Source: Gammaproteobacteria bacterium
Lineage (GTDB): Bacteria; Pseudomonadota; Gammaproteobacteria; Steroidobacterales; Woeseiaceae
Length of the DNA: 64,000 nt
NCBI GenBank assembly: GCA_029884165.1
Contig: JAOUIH010000002.1
Coordinates: 40,715-104,714, forward strand
Direction of reading: 5' to 3'
In this document: positions 43,886-53,380 of the stretch, piece after piece
Layout of the letters: each line of letters opens with the position of its first letter
Position numbering within the stretch: the stretch's first letter is position 1
The notes under the pieces: generated by a model
Database searches by the model: none
What the model was told of the DNA's origin: nothing
The model's input: the letters and a program-made list of their open reading frames with translations, nothing else
Position numbers and translations under genes: made by a program

Positions 43886-46366
43886 GTGAACTCCGTGTCA
43901 CGCGCACCGGAATGCTTTCACTGCGGCGAGGCTTTGCCGGACGGCCCGCCGATATATGCCCGCCTCGACGAGCTCTCGCAGCCGGTGTGCTGCCACGGCT
44001 GCAAGGCCGTGGCCGAATTCATCCACGGCAGCGGTTTCGACGCGTTCTACGAACACCGCAGCAGGCCGCGCGCGGAACTCGGCCTGCGCGTCGAGAACGC
44101 AGACTGGCGCCACTACGACGAGCCCGACCTGTTGCAGCGCTATGTCCACCGGGACGGCGATTGCGCCGAGGCGACTGTCGAGATAGGCGGCATATATTGC
44201 TCCGCCTGCGTGTGGCTGCTCGACAACGCACTGGGCCGGCTCGATGCGATCGAGTCCATCTCGGTGAATCCGGCCACCCGGCGAGCCGTGCTGCGCTGGG
44301 ATACTTCGCGGCTGTCCTTCGCGGAACTGCTCGGCGAGATTGCGCGGCTGGGATTCAAGCCGGCACCGACCGCCGCCGGGCTGCAGAGCAGCGAGAATCC
44401 GGACGAGCAGCGCGGCGCGCTGCGCCGGCTTATCGTGGCCGCCGCGGCCGGCATGCAGGTCATGATGTTCGCCGTCGCGCTGTACGCGGGGAACCATTAC
44501 GGCATCGACTCCCGCATCGAGCGCTTCCTGCGCGGCGTGAGCCTGCTGGTCTGCGTCCCGATAGTCCTGTACTCCGCGCGCCCGTTTTTCGCCTCGGCCT
44601 GGCGCGGGCTGCGCGCCGGAAGCCCGGGCATGGACCTGCCGGTGTCACTCGCGGTCGGCGCGGCTTTCCTTGCCTCCGCGCAGGCGACGCTGGCCAATTC
44701 AGGCGAAATCTATTTCGACTCCGTCGCGATGTTCGTACTGTTCCTGAGCGCCGCCCGCTACCTGGAAATGCGTGCAAGACACCGGGCCGACGATCATGCG
44801 CAGGCGCTCGCCACGCTGCTGCCCGAGACCGTCGCACGCGTCGCGGGAGGCCAGGCGGAAATCGTCAGCCGCGACCGGCTGCGTGTTGGCGATGTCGTGC
44901 TGATCCGGCCCGGTGACGTCATACCGGCCGACGGCGTCGTCACGACCGGCAATCTGGCGATTGACGAGTCGATGCTTACGGGAGAGTCGCTGCCGGTCAC
45001 GCGCAAGCCAGGCATGGACGTCTTTGCCGGGGCGATCAATCGCGCCGGCAACGCGACGGTCGAGCTGCGGCTGGTCGGAGCAGGCACCAGCCTCGCCGAG
45101 ATCGGGCGCCTGCTCGAGCGGGCGAGAGCGGACAGGCCGCCGGTCGCAGAGCTTGCCGACCGGATTGCCACGCACTTCGTCTTCGGCATTCTGCTGGTCG
45201 CCGCCATCACGTGGGCCGCTTGGTCCAGGATCGATCCCGCACGAGCATTCGAGGTCATGCTGGCGACGCTCGTCGTCACCTGCCCCTGCGCCCTCGCCCT
45301 CGCGACCCCGGCCGCGCTGGCCTCCGCCGCATCTGCGCTGGCGCGCGACGGATTCCTGCTGGTGCGCTCGCGCGTCCTGGAGGTGCTGGCGAAAAAACCG
45401 CTGCTTGTTTTCGACAAGACCGGCACGCTGACCGAGGGACGGCCGGCCATCGTGGACACGGCCGTGCTCGACCCGAGGGCCGGCGACGCCGAACGCTGCC
45501 GCGCCCTGGCGGCCGGCCTGGAGACGGCATCCGAGCATGTCCTGGCCCGGGCGTTCGCGGCACACCACCAGCCGGGCCGCTGGGCGATCGCCGATCTCCG
45601 GTCCGAGCCGGGCCGGGGTGTCGAAGCATCCGTGGCGGGCCGCCGCTACCGGGTCGGCAGCCTCGAGTTCGTTGCCGAACTGGGCGGCCGCCCGCCCGCG
45701 AATGCGGACTCTGGCGCGATGACCCGGGTGTGGCTCGGCGACAGCGACGGGCCGCTCGCCCGCTTCGACATGGGCGACGCGATCCGGGCCGACGCGCGCG
45801 ACGCACTGGCGGCGCTGCGGGCAGACGGGTTCGTCATGGCGATAGCCAGCGGCGACAGTTCGCCGGCCGTGCAGGTCATCGCCCGGAGTCTCGGCATCGC
45901 CGACTGGCACGCCGGCTTGACGCCGGCCGGCAAGCTCGACCTGGTCGCAGGCCTGCGCGCCGGCGGCAGGCCGGTCGTGATGATCGGCGACGGCATCAAC
46001 GACGCGCCGGTGCTGCAGTCGGCCGACGCGTCCATCGCGATGGACGCCGGCACGGCGCTGGCGCGCGCGAGCGCCGATGCGATCGTGCTCGGCAAGCGCC
46101 TCACCAGTATCGTCGATGCGGCGCGAGCCGCCGTGCGGACGCGGCGCGTGATCCGCCAGAACGTCGGCTGGGCGGTGCTGTACAACCTCACCGCCGTGCC
46201 GCTGGCTGCATCGGGCATGCTGGCGCCGTGGATGGCTGCGCTCGGCATGTCGGGAAGTTCGCTGCTGGTCGTCTTCAACGCGCTGCGGCTGCAGCGCCGG
46301 CAGCCTGCGGCGCCAGCGAGCGCTGCGCCGGACAAGGCCGCGGCCGACGGGCGGGCCCGCGCATGA
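43886..46366 (+). CDS. ccoI: Copper P-type ATPase for cbb3 oxidase assembly
   Basis: 826 residues from GTG 43886. An N-terminal Cys motif (CFHCG and CCHGC, the FixI-type zinc ribbon) precedes an HMA domain with GIYCSACVWLL. The transport core has TGES (LTGESLPVT), the membrane CPC motif (TCPCALAL), DKTGTLTEG with the phosphorylated Asp, and the hinge GDGINDAP. It exports or delivers copper for CuB insertion at the inner membrane. The stop overlaps the ccoS start (ATGA). Confidence 0.96.
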   Translation: MNSVSRAPECFHCGEALPDGPPIYARLDELSQPVCCHGCKAVAEFIHGSGFDAFYEHRSRPRAELGLRVENADWRHYDEPDLLQRYVHRDGDCAEATVEIGGIYCSACVWLLDNALGRLDAIESISVNPATRRAVLRWDTSRLSFAELLGEIARLGFKPAPTAAGLQSSENPDEQRGALRRLIVAAAAGMQVMMFAVALYAGNHYGIDSRIERFLRGVSLLVCVPIVLYSARPFFASAWRGLRAGSPGMDLPVSLAVGAAFLASAQATLANSGEIYFDSVAMFVLFLSAARYLEMRARHRADDHAQALATLLPETVARVAGGQAEIVSRDRLRVGDVVLIRPGDVIPADGVVTTGNLAIDESMLTGESLPVTRKPGMDVFAGAINRAGNATVELRLVGAGTSLAEIGRLLERARADRPPVAELADRIATHFVFGILLVAAITWAAWSRIDPARAFEVMLATLVVTCPCALALATPAALASAASALARDGFLLVRSRVLEVLAKKPLLVFDKTGTLTEGRPAIVDTAVLDPRAGDAERCRALAAGLETASEHVLARAFAAHHQPGRWAIADLRSEPGRGVEASVAGRRYRVGSLEFVAELGGRPPANADSGAMTRVWLGDSDGPLARFDMGDAIRADARDALAALRADGFVMAIASGDSSPAVQVIARSLGIADWHAGLTPAGKLDLVAGLRAGGRPVVMIGDGINDAPVLQSADASIAMDAGTALARASADAIVLGKRLTSIVDAARAAVRTRRVIRQNVGWAVLYNLTAVPLAASGMLAPWMAALGMSGSSLLVVFNALRLQRRQPAAPASAAPDKAAADGRARA

Positions 46367-46581
46367 CGATTCTCTACCTGCTGATCCCGCTCGGCCTGCT
46401 GCTGCTCGCGATCGGAGTTGCCGCGTTCTTCTGGGCGACCCGGAGCGGCCAGTTCGACGACCTCGACTCTCCGGCCTGGAGCGTCGTACTCGACGACGAC
46501 CGTTCGCCCGGCAAGCGCCGCCGCGACGCACGAGCCGATCCGCGCAGCGGCGGACCGGATGACGAGGAGCCGCCCCCATGA
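46363..46581 (+). CDS. ccoS: cbb3 oxidase maturation protein CcoS
   Basis: 72 residues from ATG 46363, overlapping the ccoI stop. One membrane helix and the family motif FWATRSGQFDDLDSPAW are followed by a basic and acidic tail. CcoS is needed for heme and copper insertion into cbb3 oxidase in other bacteria. The stop overlaps the next gene. Confidence 0.93.
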   Translation: MTILYLLIPLGLLLLAIGVAAFFWATRSGQFDDLDSPAWSVVLDDDRSPGKRRRDARADPRSGGPDDEEPPP

Positions 46582-47276
46582 GCCTGCTGCTCGCGGCCGC
46601 CCTCTCCGCGGGCTTCCTCGGCAGCGCCCACTGCCTCGGCATGTGCGGCCCCGTCGTGCTGCTGTTCGAGTCGCCCGGGCAGGTCGCGGCCCCGCTCGCG
46701 CCGACGTTGCGCCGCCTGCTCTACAACCTCGGCAGGCTGGCCTGCTACGCGCTGCTGGGTGCCGCCGCCGGTGCGGCCGGCATCATCCTGACTCGCGTCG
46801 CGGGTCTCGACGCCGGCCTCAGGCTGCTGCGCTGGTTCGCCGCCGCGATGATCATGCTGCTCGGCCTGAACCTGCTGACCGACTGGCGGGCGCTCGCCGC
46901 CCTCGAGCGGGCCGGCGCAGCATTGTGGCGGCGCGTGCAGCCGCTGGCGCGGCACGCGCTCCCGGTGACGACGCCTGCGCGCGCACTGGCCGCCGGGTTC
47001 CTGTGGGGGATGCTGCCCTGCGGGCTCGTCTACACCAGCGTCGCCATAGCCGCCGGCAGCGGCGGTCCGGTGCAGGGAGCGGTCATCATGCTGGCATTCT
47101 GGCTGGGCACCCTGCCCGCCCTGCTCGCCGCCGGCGCGTCGGCCGCCGGGATCGCCGGCTGGTCCCGCCGCAGTCGCCTGCGCCGCGTAGCCGGCGCCGT
47201 GCTGGTCGCATCCGGGGCGATCGCGCTGCTGCTGCCGTGGCTGATGCCGGGCCCGCATGCGGGACACGCGCCGTGA
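46578..47276 (+). CDS. TauE/SafE-like membrane protein of the cco cluster
   Basis: 232 residues from ATG 46578, overlapping the ccoS stop. The start LSAGFLGSAHCLGMCGPVV has the HCxGMCG motif of the cluster-linked sulfite-exporter/DsbD-like family, and LWGMLPCGLVYTS is the matching second-half motif. About six membrane helices are predicted. These proteins regularly end cco maturation clusters and are thought to help metal handling; the mechanism is not established. Confidence 0.88.
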   Translation: MSLLLAAALSAGFLGSAHCLGMCGPVVLLFESPGQVAAPLAPTLRRLLYNLGRLACYALLGAAAGAAGIILTRVAGLDAGLRLLRWFAAAMIMLLGLNLLTDWRALAALERAGAALWRRVQPLARHALPVTTPARALAAGFLWGMLPCGLVYTSVAIAAGSGGPVQGAVIMLAFWLGTLPALLAAGASAAGIAGWSRRSRLRRVAGAVLVASGAIALLLPWLMPGPHAGHAP

Positions 47277-47283
47277 GGCTCGC

Positions 47284-48297
47284 ATGAAAGCCATGCTGCT
47301 CGAGCGACTCGGACCGATGGCGTCGAACCCGGAGCCATTGCGACTCGTCGACATCCCGGTCCCGGAACCCGCGCAGGGCGAGATCCGGATTCGCGTCTCC
47401 GCCTGCGGCGTCTGCCATACCGAGATCGACGAGATCGAGGGCCGCACGCCGCCGCCCTCGTTGCCGATCGTTCCGGGCCACGAGGTCGTGGGCCGGGTCG
47501 ACGCCCTCGGCGCCGGCGCGACGCGCTTCGCCACCGGGCAGCGGGTCGGCGTCGGATGGATTCACCACTCGAGCGGCGCCGCTGACGAGAACCTGAGCGA
47601 CGAGTTCCGCGCAACGGGGCGAGACGTGAACGGCGGTTACGCGGAATTCATGACCGTGCCGGAAACCTATGCATACCCGATACCGGACACCTACGGCGAT
47701 GCCGAGGCAGCGCCGCTCCTGTGCGCCGGCGGCGTCGGTTACCGGTCGCTCAGGCTGGCCGGCCTTGAGGACGGCGACGCGCTCGGCCTGACGGGCTTCG
47801 GCGGTTCCGGCCACCTGGTGCTGCAGCTCACGCGTTACCTGTACCCGGCCAGCCCGGTCTTCGTATTCGCGCGCAGCGCTGCCGAGCGCTCCTTCGCGCT
47901 CGAACTGGGCGCGGCCTGGGCCGGCGCCACGGCGGACACGCCGCCGGTGCCACCGCAAGCCGTCATCGATACGACCCCGGCCTGGCTGCCCGTGCTTGCC
48001 GCATTGAAGATATTGCAACCCGGCGGCCGACTGGTCATCAACGCGATTCGCAAGGAAGACGCCGACAAGTCGGTGCTGGCCGGGATCGATTACGCGGAGC
48101 ATCTCTGGCGCGAGAAAGAACTCAAGACCGTCGCGAACGTGACAGCAGCGGACATCGCCGATTTTCTGCAGATCGCGGCCGCTGCCGGCATCCGGCCCGA
48201 GGTCCGGGCCTATCCACTGGAGCTGGCAAACCGCGCACTCCAGGACCTGCGAGCAGGCCACGTACGCGGCGCGAAGGTGCTGACGATTGGCCCCTGA
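47284..48297 (+). CDS. Zinc alcohol-dehydrogenase-like protein lacking the structural zinc site
   Basis: 337 residues from ATG 47284, 7 nt after the previous stop. The medium-chain dehydrogenase fold is clear: catalytic zinc ligands C41 (ACGVCHTEIDE) and the GHE motif (PGHEVVGRVDALG), then a nucleotide-binding LTGFGGSGHLVLQL. In relatives (TIGR02822-like) the structural zinc needs four Cys in the following loop; here the loop reads WIHHSSGAADENLSDEFRATG with no Cys. The enzyme is probably cytoplasmic. Substrate and activity are unknown. Confidence 0.8.
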   Translation: MKAMLLERLGPMASNPEPLRLVDIPVPEPAQGEIRIRVSACGVCHTEIDEIEGRTPPPSLPIVPGHEVVGRVDALGAGATRFATGQRVGVGWIHHSSGAADENLSDEFRATGRDVNGGYAEFMTVPETYAYPIPDTYGDAEAAPLLCAGGVGYRSLRLAGLEDGDALGLTGFGGSGHLVLQLTRYLYPASPVFVFARSAAERSFALELGAAWAGATADTPPVPPQAVIDTTPAWLPVLAALKILQPGGRLVINAIRKEDADKSVLAGIDYAEHLWREKELKTVANVTAADIADFLQIAAAAGIRPEVRAYPLELANRALQDLRAGHVRGAKVLTIGP

Positions 48298-48307
48298 GGG
48301 CCGGCCT

Positions 48308-49693
48308 TTACTCGACCGGCGCGGCTGCGGCCGGCGCGGCCTGCCCGACGGGATCCTCGACCTTCAGCAGCTTCGCCGTGATGACGCCCGTGGTTATCGC
48401 GCCATTGACGTTCAGCGCCGTGCGCGCCATGTCGATCAGCGGCTCGATCGAGATGAGGAGCGCGACCAGCGTGATCGGCATCCCCATGGCCGGCAGGACC
48501 ACCAGCGCCGCGAAGGTCGCGCCGCCGCCGACGCCGGCGATGCCGAAGGAGCTGATCGCGACGATGCCGACGAGCTGGACAATGAACATCGGATTCAGCG
48601 GATCTATGCCCATCGACGGCGCGATCATCGTCGCCAGCATGGCCGGGTAGATGCCGGCACAGCCATTCTGTCCGATCGTCGAGCCGAAGCTCGCCGACAC
48701 GTTCGCCACCGAGCGAGGCACCTTGAGCTCGTCCACCTGGGTCTCGACGTTCAGCGGAATCGTCGCCGCCGAGCTGCGCGATGTGAACGCGAAGGTGAGC
48801 ACGGGCCAGACCTTGCGGAAATAATCGGCGACGTCGACCCCGTTGAGCTTCAGCAAACCGGCGTGCACGCCGAACATGATCGCGATCGCGATATACGACG
48901 CCACGATGAAACCGAGCAGTGCCAGGATGTCCGCAAGGCTCGAACCGGCGACGACCCTGGCCATAAGCGCCAGTATGCCGTAGGGCGTGAGCAGCATGAT
49001 CAGGCGCACGAGCTTCATGATGATCGCGCTGGCCGTCTCCACGAAGCTGACGATAGCCGCAGCCTTGCGTTCGTCCTCGCGGGCGACCATGAGGGAGGCG
49101 ATACCGAACAGGATGCCGAAGATGACGACCGCGATAACCGATGTCGGCCGTGCATCCGTCAGGTCGGAGAAGATATTCGTCGGTATGAATCGCAGGATCA
49201 TTTCGGGCAGGCCGAGGTTCGCTATCGACTCCAGGCGGCCTTCGAGCGCCTCGGCGCGCGCCAGCTCACGCGCACCTTCCGTCAGGCCATCGGTGGTGAG
49301 GCCGAACAGGCTCGCTATCAGGATGCCGACCAGCGCTGCGACCATCGTGGTGCCGACGAGCAGGCCGACGACCGTGCCCCCGATCCGGGTCAGCGCGCCG
49401 AGTTCCCGCATGCGCACGACCGCGGCAATCATCATGATCAGGACCAGCGGCATGATGATCATGCGCAGCAGGCTGACGTAGCCGGTGCCTACTATGTTCG
49501 TCCAGCGCAGCGTGCCCTGCACGACGTCCGGACTGTTCGCATAGATTGCCTGCAACAGCAGCCCGTAGGCGATTCCGACCACGAGGCCGGTCAGTATCTG
49601 CCGGGAAAGCGTGAACCCGGGCCCGCGCAGGCGAGCAAGAGCCACGATGATTCCCGCGAACACGATCAGGTTGATTACTACGAGGAATGTCAT
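48308..49693 (-). CDS. Cystine/dicarboxylate:cation symporter (TcyP-like)
   Basis: 461 residues from ATG 49693. The DAACS fold is shown by the NIVGTGYVSLLRMIIMPLVL segment, re-entrant hairpin Ser-rich motif FTSRSSAATIPLNVE, and the NGCAGIYPAML and ISSFGIAGVGGGATFAALVV segments. The wording of these motifs resembles TcyP-type L-cystine symporters more than C4-dicarboxylate carriers. An Ala/Pro tail ends the protein. It is convergent with the dehydrogenase gene (10-nt gap). Confidence 0.88.
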   Translation of the reverse strand: MTFLVVINLIVFAGIIVALARLRGPGFTLSRQILTGLVVGIAYGLLLQAIYANSPDVVQGTLRWTNIVGTGYVSLLRMIIMPLVLIMMIAAVVRMRELGALTRIGGTVVGLLVGTTMVAALVGILIASLFGLTTDGLTEGARELARAEALEGRLESIANLGLPEMILRFIPTNIFSDLTDARPTSVIAVVIFGILFGIASLMVAREDERKAAAIVSFVETASAIIMKLVRLIMLLTPYGILALMARVVAGSSLADILALLGFIVASYIAIAIMFGVHAGLLKLNGVDVADYFRKVWPVLTFAFTSRSSAATIPLNVETQVDELKVPRSVANVSASFGSTIGQNGCAGIYPAMLATMIAPSMGIDPLNPMFIVQLVGIVAISSFGIAGVGGGATFAALVVLPAMGMPITLVALLISIEPLIDMARTALNVNGAITTGVITAKLLKVEDPVGQAAPAAAAPVE

Positions 49694-50038
49694 GGACGCA
49701 CCGCCCTTGTTCTTGTGGGATCGCCGTTTCCCCCGGCCCCTGCCCGGCAGCGATATCGGGCATTACTGTACACGATAATTCCGGTCGGATTGCGCGCGCC
49801 GGTCGTCCGGTTTCGTATTCCGCACCGCGCCCCGGGATTGCGACCGAAAGCAAAAGGCCATCGGCGCACACACGATTCGCGCAAAAACGGCGCACCGGGC
49901 CAGCAGGAGACCGGCCGCGGGCGGCACCTATTTCGCGCCACCGTCGGCGAGCCCTTGCCCCGCGACCCGAAAAAAGACACTTTATATAAAAAGCCGGCCG
50001 GCCGCAGGCGGCCGGGCCACGTCTCCGGGGGACTTGCC
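49694..50038. other. 345-nt divergent intergenic region
   Basis: No gene is seen. Between the symporter (minus) and propeller gene (plus) there is a TATATA element at 49983-49988 that may be the -10 of the propeller gene, and a GC-rich hairpin in its leader (CCGGCCGC 49998-50005 with GCGGCCGG 50008-50015), then GGGGGA 7 nt before the ATG. The -35 is unclear. Confidence 0.45.
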
Positions 50039-53000
50039 ATGCTTCGCTTCACGTTCGTATGCGCCTTGCTCTTTTTTATGCCCGCCCTGTCCGGCGCAGC
50101 CGAGGAGGACAAGTCCGAACCGGGCTTCAACGAGGACACGTTCGAGGGCCTCGAACTCCGCGCGATAGGACCCGCCCTGATGTCGGGCCGCATCGCCGAC
50201 ATCGCGATCGACCCCCGCGACCAGAGCACCTGGTACGTGGCCGTCGGCAGCGGCGGCATCTGGAAGACCGTCAACGCGGGGACGACCTGGGAACCGGTTT
50301 TCGACGACGAGGACGTGTATTCGATCGGGAGCCTTTACCTCGATCCCAATGACCCGGACACGATCTGGGTTGGCACCGGCGAGAACGTCAGCGGGCGTCA
50401 TGTCGGCTTCGGCGCGGGCGTGTACCGCAGCCGCAACGGCGGCAAGACCTGGGATAACATGGGCCTCGGGGACTCCCAGCATATCGGCATGATCCGGGTC
50501 GATCCCCGCGACTCCGACATCGTGTTCGTGGCCGCGCAGGGTCCGTTGTGGTCCGCCGGCGGCGACCGCGGCCTCTTCAAGTCGACCGACGGCGGCAAGA
50601 ACTGGCGCAAGGTGCTCGGCGACGGCCTCGGCAATACACCCGTCGACGATCGCTACACCGGCGTATCCGAAGTCCACCTGGACCCGCGCGATCCGGACGT
50701 GATGTACGCAGTTTCGTGGCAGCGTTTCCGTAACGTCGCGGTGCTGCTGGACGGCGGACCCGGGTCGGGCATCCACAAGTCGACTGACGGCGGCGAGACC
50801 TGGCGCAAGCTGGACGAGGGCCTGCCAAAGGAAAATATGGGCAAGATCGGCTTCGCGATCTCGCCACAGCAACCCGACGTCGTGTACGCAACGATCGAAC
50901 TCGCGAACCGCAAGGGCGGCTTCTGGCGTTCGGCCAATGGCGGCGAAAGCTGGGACAAACAGAGCGACTACCTGTCCGGCGGCACCGGCCCGCATTACTA
51001 CCAGGAGCTATTCGCCAGCCCGCACCGGTTCGATCGGGTCTACCAGATGGATGTCGTGCTGCACGTCACCGAGAATGGCGGCAAGGACTTCACCGCCATA
51101 GAAGCCGAGACCAAGCACGTCGACCATCACGCGATGGCATTCGACCCGGACGACCCGGACTACCTGCTGGTCGGTAATGACGGCGGTATCTATGAGAGCT
51201 TCGACCTCGGGAAGACCTGGCGCTTCATGGCCAACCTGCCCGTGACGCAGTTCTACAAGGTCAGCGTCGATTACGACGAGCCGTATTACAACGTATACGG
51301 CGGCACGCAGGACAACTCGAGCGTGGGCGGGCCCTCGCGCACCGACAACGTGATCGGCATACGCAATGAAGACTGGTACCTCACGCTGGGGGCGGACGGC
51401 CACCAGTCCTTTGCCGACCCGAGTAACCCCGATATCGTTTACGCGAACTGGCAGGAGGGCAACCTGACACGCTACGACCGCCGAACCGGCGAAAGCGTGT
51501 ACATACGACCGCAGGCCGGCGCCGACGAGGACGAGGAGCGCTTCAACTGGGACGCGCCGATACTGATCAGTCCGCACGACCCGGAGACCCTTTATTTCGC
51601 GAGCTACCGCGTCTGGAAGAGCGAGGATCGCGGCGACTCCTGGCGGGCGATCAGCGGCGACCTGTCGCGCGGCGGCAATCGGCTCGAGGAACCGGTCATG
51701 GGTCGCAGCTGGAGCTTCGACTCGCCGTGGGACCTGTTCGCGATGTCGCAGTACCACACGATCACGTCGCTGTCCGAATCGCCGCTCGTCAGAGGACTCG
51801 TCTACGCCGGCACGGACGACGGCCTCGTGCACGTGACCGAGGATGGCGGCGCAAGCTGGCGCCGCATCGACCGGTTGCCCGGCGTGCCGGACGGTTACTT
51901 CGTCAATGACGTCAAAGCCGACCTGCACGATGCAGACTCCGTCTATGTCGTCGTCGACAATCACAAGAACGGCGACTTCTCGCCCTATGTTCTGAAGAGC
52001 GAGAACCGCGGCCGCAGCTGGAGGAGCATCGCAGGCAACCTGCCCGAACGCCACCTGCTGTGGCGCATCGTCCAGGACCACGTCAAGCCGGAGCTGATGT
52101 TCGTCGGCACCGAGTTCGGCGTGTACTTCACGGTCGACGCCGGGCACCAGTGGACCCGGCTGAAAGGCAATACGCCGACCATCGCGTTCCGCGACCTCGT
52201 GATCCAGACACGCGAGAACGATCTCGTCGGCGCCACTTTCGGGCGCGGCATTTACGTACTGGACGACTACACGCCGCTGCGCAGCGTCAGCGCGTCCATG
52301 CTGGGGAGCGAGCCTACCTTGTTCCCGGTCCGGCGCGCGTTCTGGTACGTGCCGAAGCGGCCATTGTCCTGCGCATCGCCCGGTTGCGTGGACAGCCAGG
52401 GCGACGCGTATTTCGTCGCGCCGAATCCGGAATTCGGCGCAACGTTCACCTATTACCTCCCCGAGGCGATCGAAACGCTGGCGAAACAGCGCAGGGAAGG
52501 CGAGAAGGATCGGGAGAAAGCCAGTGAGGACGTCGCCTTCCCGAGCTGGGAGCGCCTGCTCGAGGAAGAACTGGAGGACGAGCCGGCCGTCGTGTTCGCA
52601 GTACGCGATGCCGCCGGCGTGCTGGTGCGCTACGTCCCAGCGCCGGCAGACGCCGGCTTCAATCGCGTCAGCTGGGATCTCCGCTATCCGCCGCTGGACC
52701 CCTGGCGGCCGGACGACGGGGAGGACGGCCGGCGCGAGCCCGCCGGCGTGCTGGTGGTGCCGGGCAAGTATACGGTTACGATGCATCGCCGCGTCGATGG
52801 CGAACTGAGTACGGTATCGGAGCCGCAGGTCTTCGAGCTGGTCTCGATCCGCGAGCCGACATTGCCGGGTTCGAGCCAGGAACAGCGCATCGCGTTCTCG
52901 ATGCAGGTCGACGAACTGCGGCGCGCATCGAGTGGCACATCGAGTGCCATCGACGAGATCATCAAGGAGATCGATGCGGTAAAGAGCGCGTTGCTGCGGT

Positions 53001-53335
53001 CCCGCACGGACCCCGCCCTGTACGAGATAGCGAATTCGTTGCAGCAGCAGATCCGGCGGCAACGGGACCGGCTCGAGGGCAACGAAACGCAGAGCGGCTT
53101 CGGCGCGCCGGGTCCGATGTCGGTTTCGGGCCGTCTGCGCCATGCGGGCTATGGGGCGCGCAGCAGCGCGTATGGCCCCACGGAGACGCAGCGTCAGTCG
53201 CTCAATATTGCGAGGGACCTGTATGCCGATATCCGGCAGGAACTCGTCCGGCTCGTCGACGAAGAATACGAGGCGCTGAAAGAATCCCTGGATGCCGCCC
53301 GCGTACCGTGGACGCCGGGACGCAGCGTGCAGTGA
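50039..53335 (+). CDS. Exported BNR/sortilin (VPS10)-type beta-propeller protein
   Basis: 1098 residues from ATG 50039, with GGGGGA 7 nt upstream; the open frame extending to 48287 is not coding. Signal peptide 1-20 (SGA-AE). The body consists of many BNR/YVTN-like repeats with Asp-box motifs (STDGGKNWRK, STDGGETWRK, SEDRGDSWRA, TEDGGASWRR, SENRGRSWRS) typical of sortilin-type or WD40/BNR propellers. The last 230 residues are helical with charged segments. Periplasmic or secreted. No catalytic residues are evident. It is convergent with a DPP-IV-like peptidase gene, sharing a terminator-like hairpin. Confidence 0.88.
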   Translation: MLRFTFVCALLFFMPALSGAAEEDKSEPGFNEDTFEGLELRAIGPALMSGRIADIAIDPRDQSTWYVAVGSGGIWKTVNAGTTWEPVFDDEDVYSIGSLYLDPNDPDTIWVGTGENVSGRHVGFGAGVYRSRNGGKTWDNMGLGDSQHIGMIRVDPRDSDIVFVAAQGPLWSAGGDRGLFKSTDGGKNWRKVLGDGLGNTPVDDRYTGVSEVHLDPRDPDVMYAVSWQRFRNVAVLLDGGPGSGIHKSTDGGETWRKLDEGLPKENMGKIGFAISPQQPDVVYATIELANRKGGFWRSANGGESWDKQSDYLSGGTGPHYYQELFASPHRFDRVYQMDVVLHVTENGGKDFTAIEAETKHVDHHAMAFDPDDPDYLLVGNDGGIYESFDLGKTWRFMANLPVTQFYKVSVDYDEPYYNVYGGTQDNSSVGGPSRTDNVIGIRNEDWYLTLGADGHQSFADPSNPDIVYANWQEGNLTRYDRRTGESVYIRPQAGADEDEERFNWDAPILISPHDPETLYFASYRVWKSEDRGDSWRAISGDLSRGGNRLEEPVMGRSWSFDSPWDLFAMSQYHTITSLSESPLVRGLVYAGTDDGLVHVTEDGGASWRRIDRLPGVPDGYFVNDVKADLHDADSVYVVVDNHKNGDFSPYVLKSENRGRSWRSIAGNLPERHLLWRIVQDHVKPELMFVGTEFGVYFTVDAGHQWTRLKGNTPTIAFRDLVIQTRENDLVGATFGRGIYVLDDYTPLRSVSASMLGSEPTLFPVRRAFWYVPKRPLSCASPGCVDSQGDAYFVAPNPEFGATFTYYLPEAIETLAKQRREGEKDREKASEDVAFPSWERLLEEELEDEPAVVFAVRDAAGVLVRYVPAPADAGFNRVSWDLRYPPLDPWRPDDGEDGRREPAGVLVVPGKYTVTMHRRVDGELSTVSEPQVFELVSIREPTLPGSSQEQRIAFSMQVDELRRASSGTSSAIDEIIKEIDAVKSALLRSRTDPALYEIANSLQQQIRRQRDRLEGNETQSGFGAPGPMSVSGRLRHAGYGARSSAYGPTETQRQSLNIARDLYADIRQELVRLVDEEYEALKESLDAARVPWTPGRSVQ

Positions 53336-53341
53336 AACGCA

Positions 53342-53380
53342 GCCGGGCATCTGCCCCCGTCAGGGGCGCAGATGCCCGGC
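53342..53380. terminator. Putative bidirectional terminator hairpin over the peptidase stop codon
   Basis: A 17-bp stem with one bulge (53342-53358 with 53363-53380) closes a GTCA loop that contains part of the stop codon of the minus-strand peptidase. No strong T-run is seen in either direction (AAAATAGG on the plus side), so it may act mainly as an mRNA 3' end structure. Confidence 0.5.

Noticed and set aside
48287..50038. Upstream open extension of the propeller protein to 1682 residues
   Set aside because: It overlaps the symporter gene in antisense; signal peptide and ribosome site place the start at 50039.
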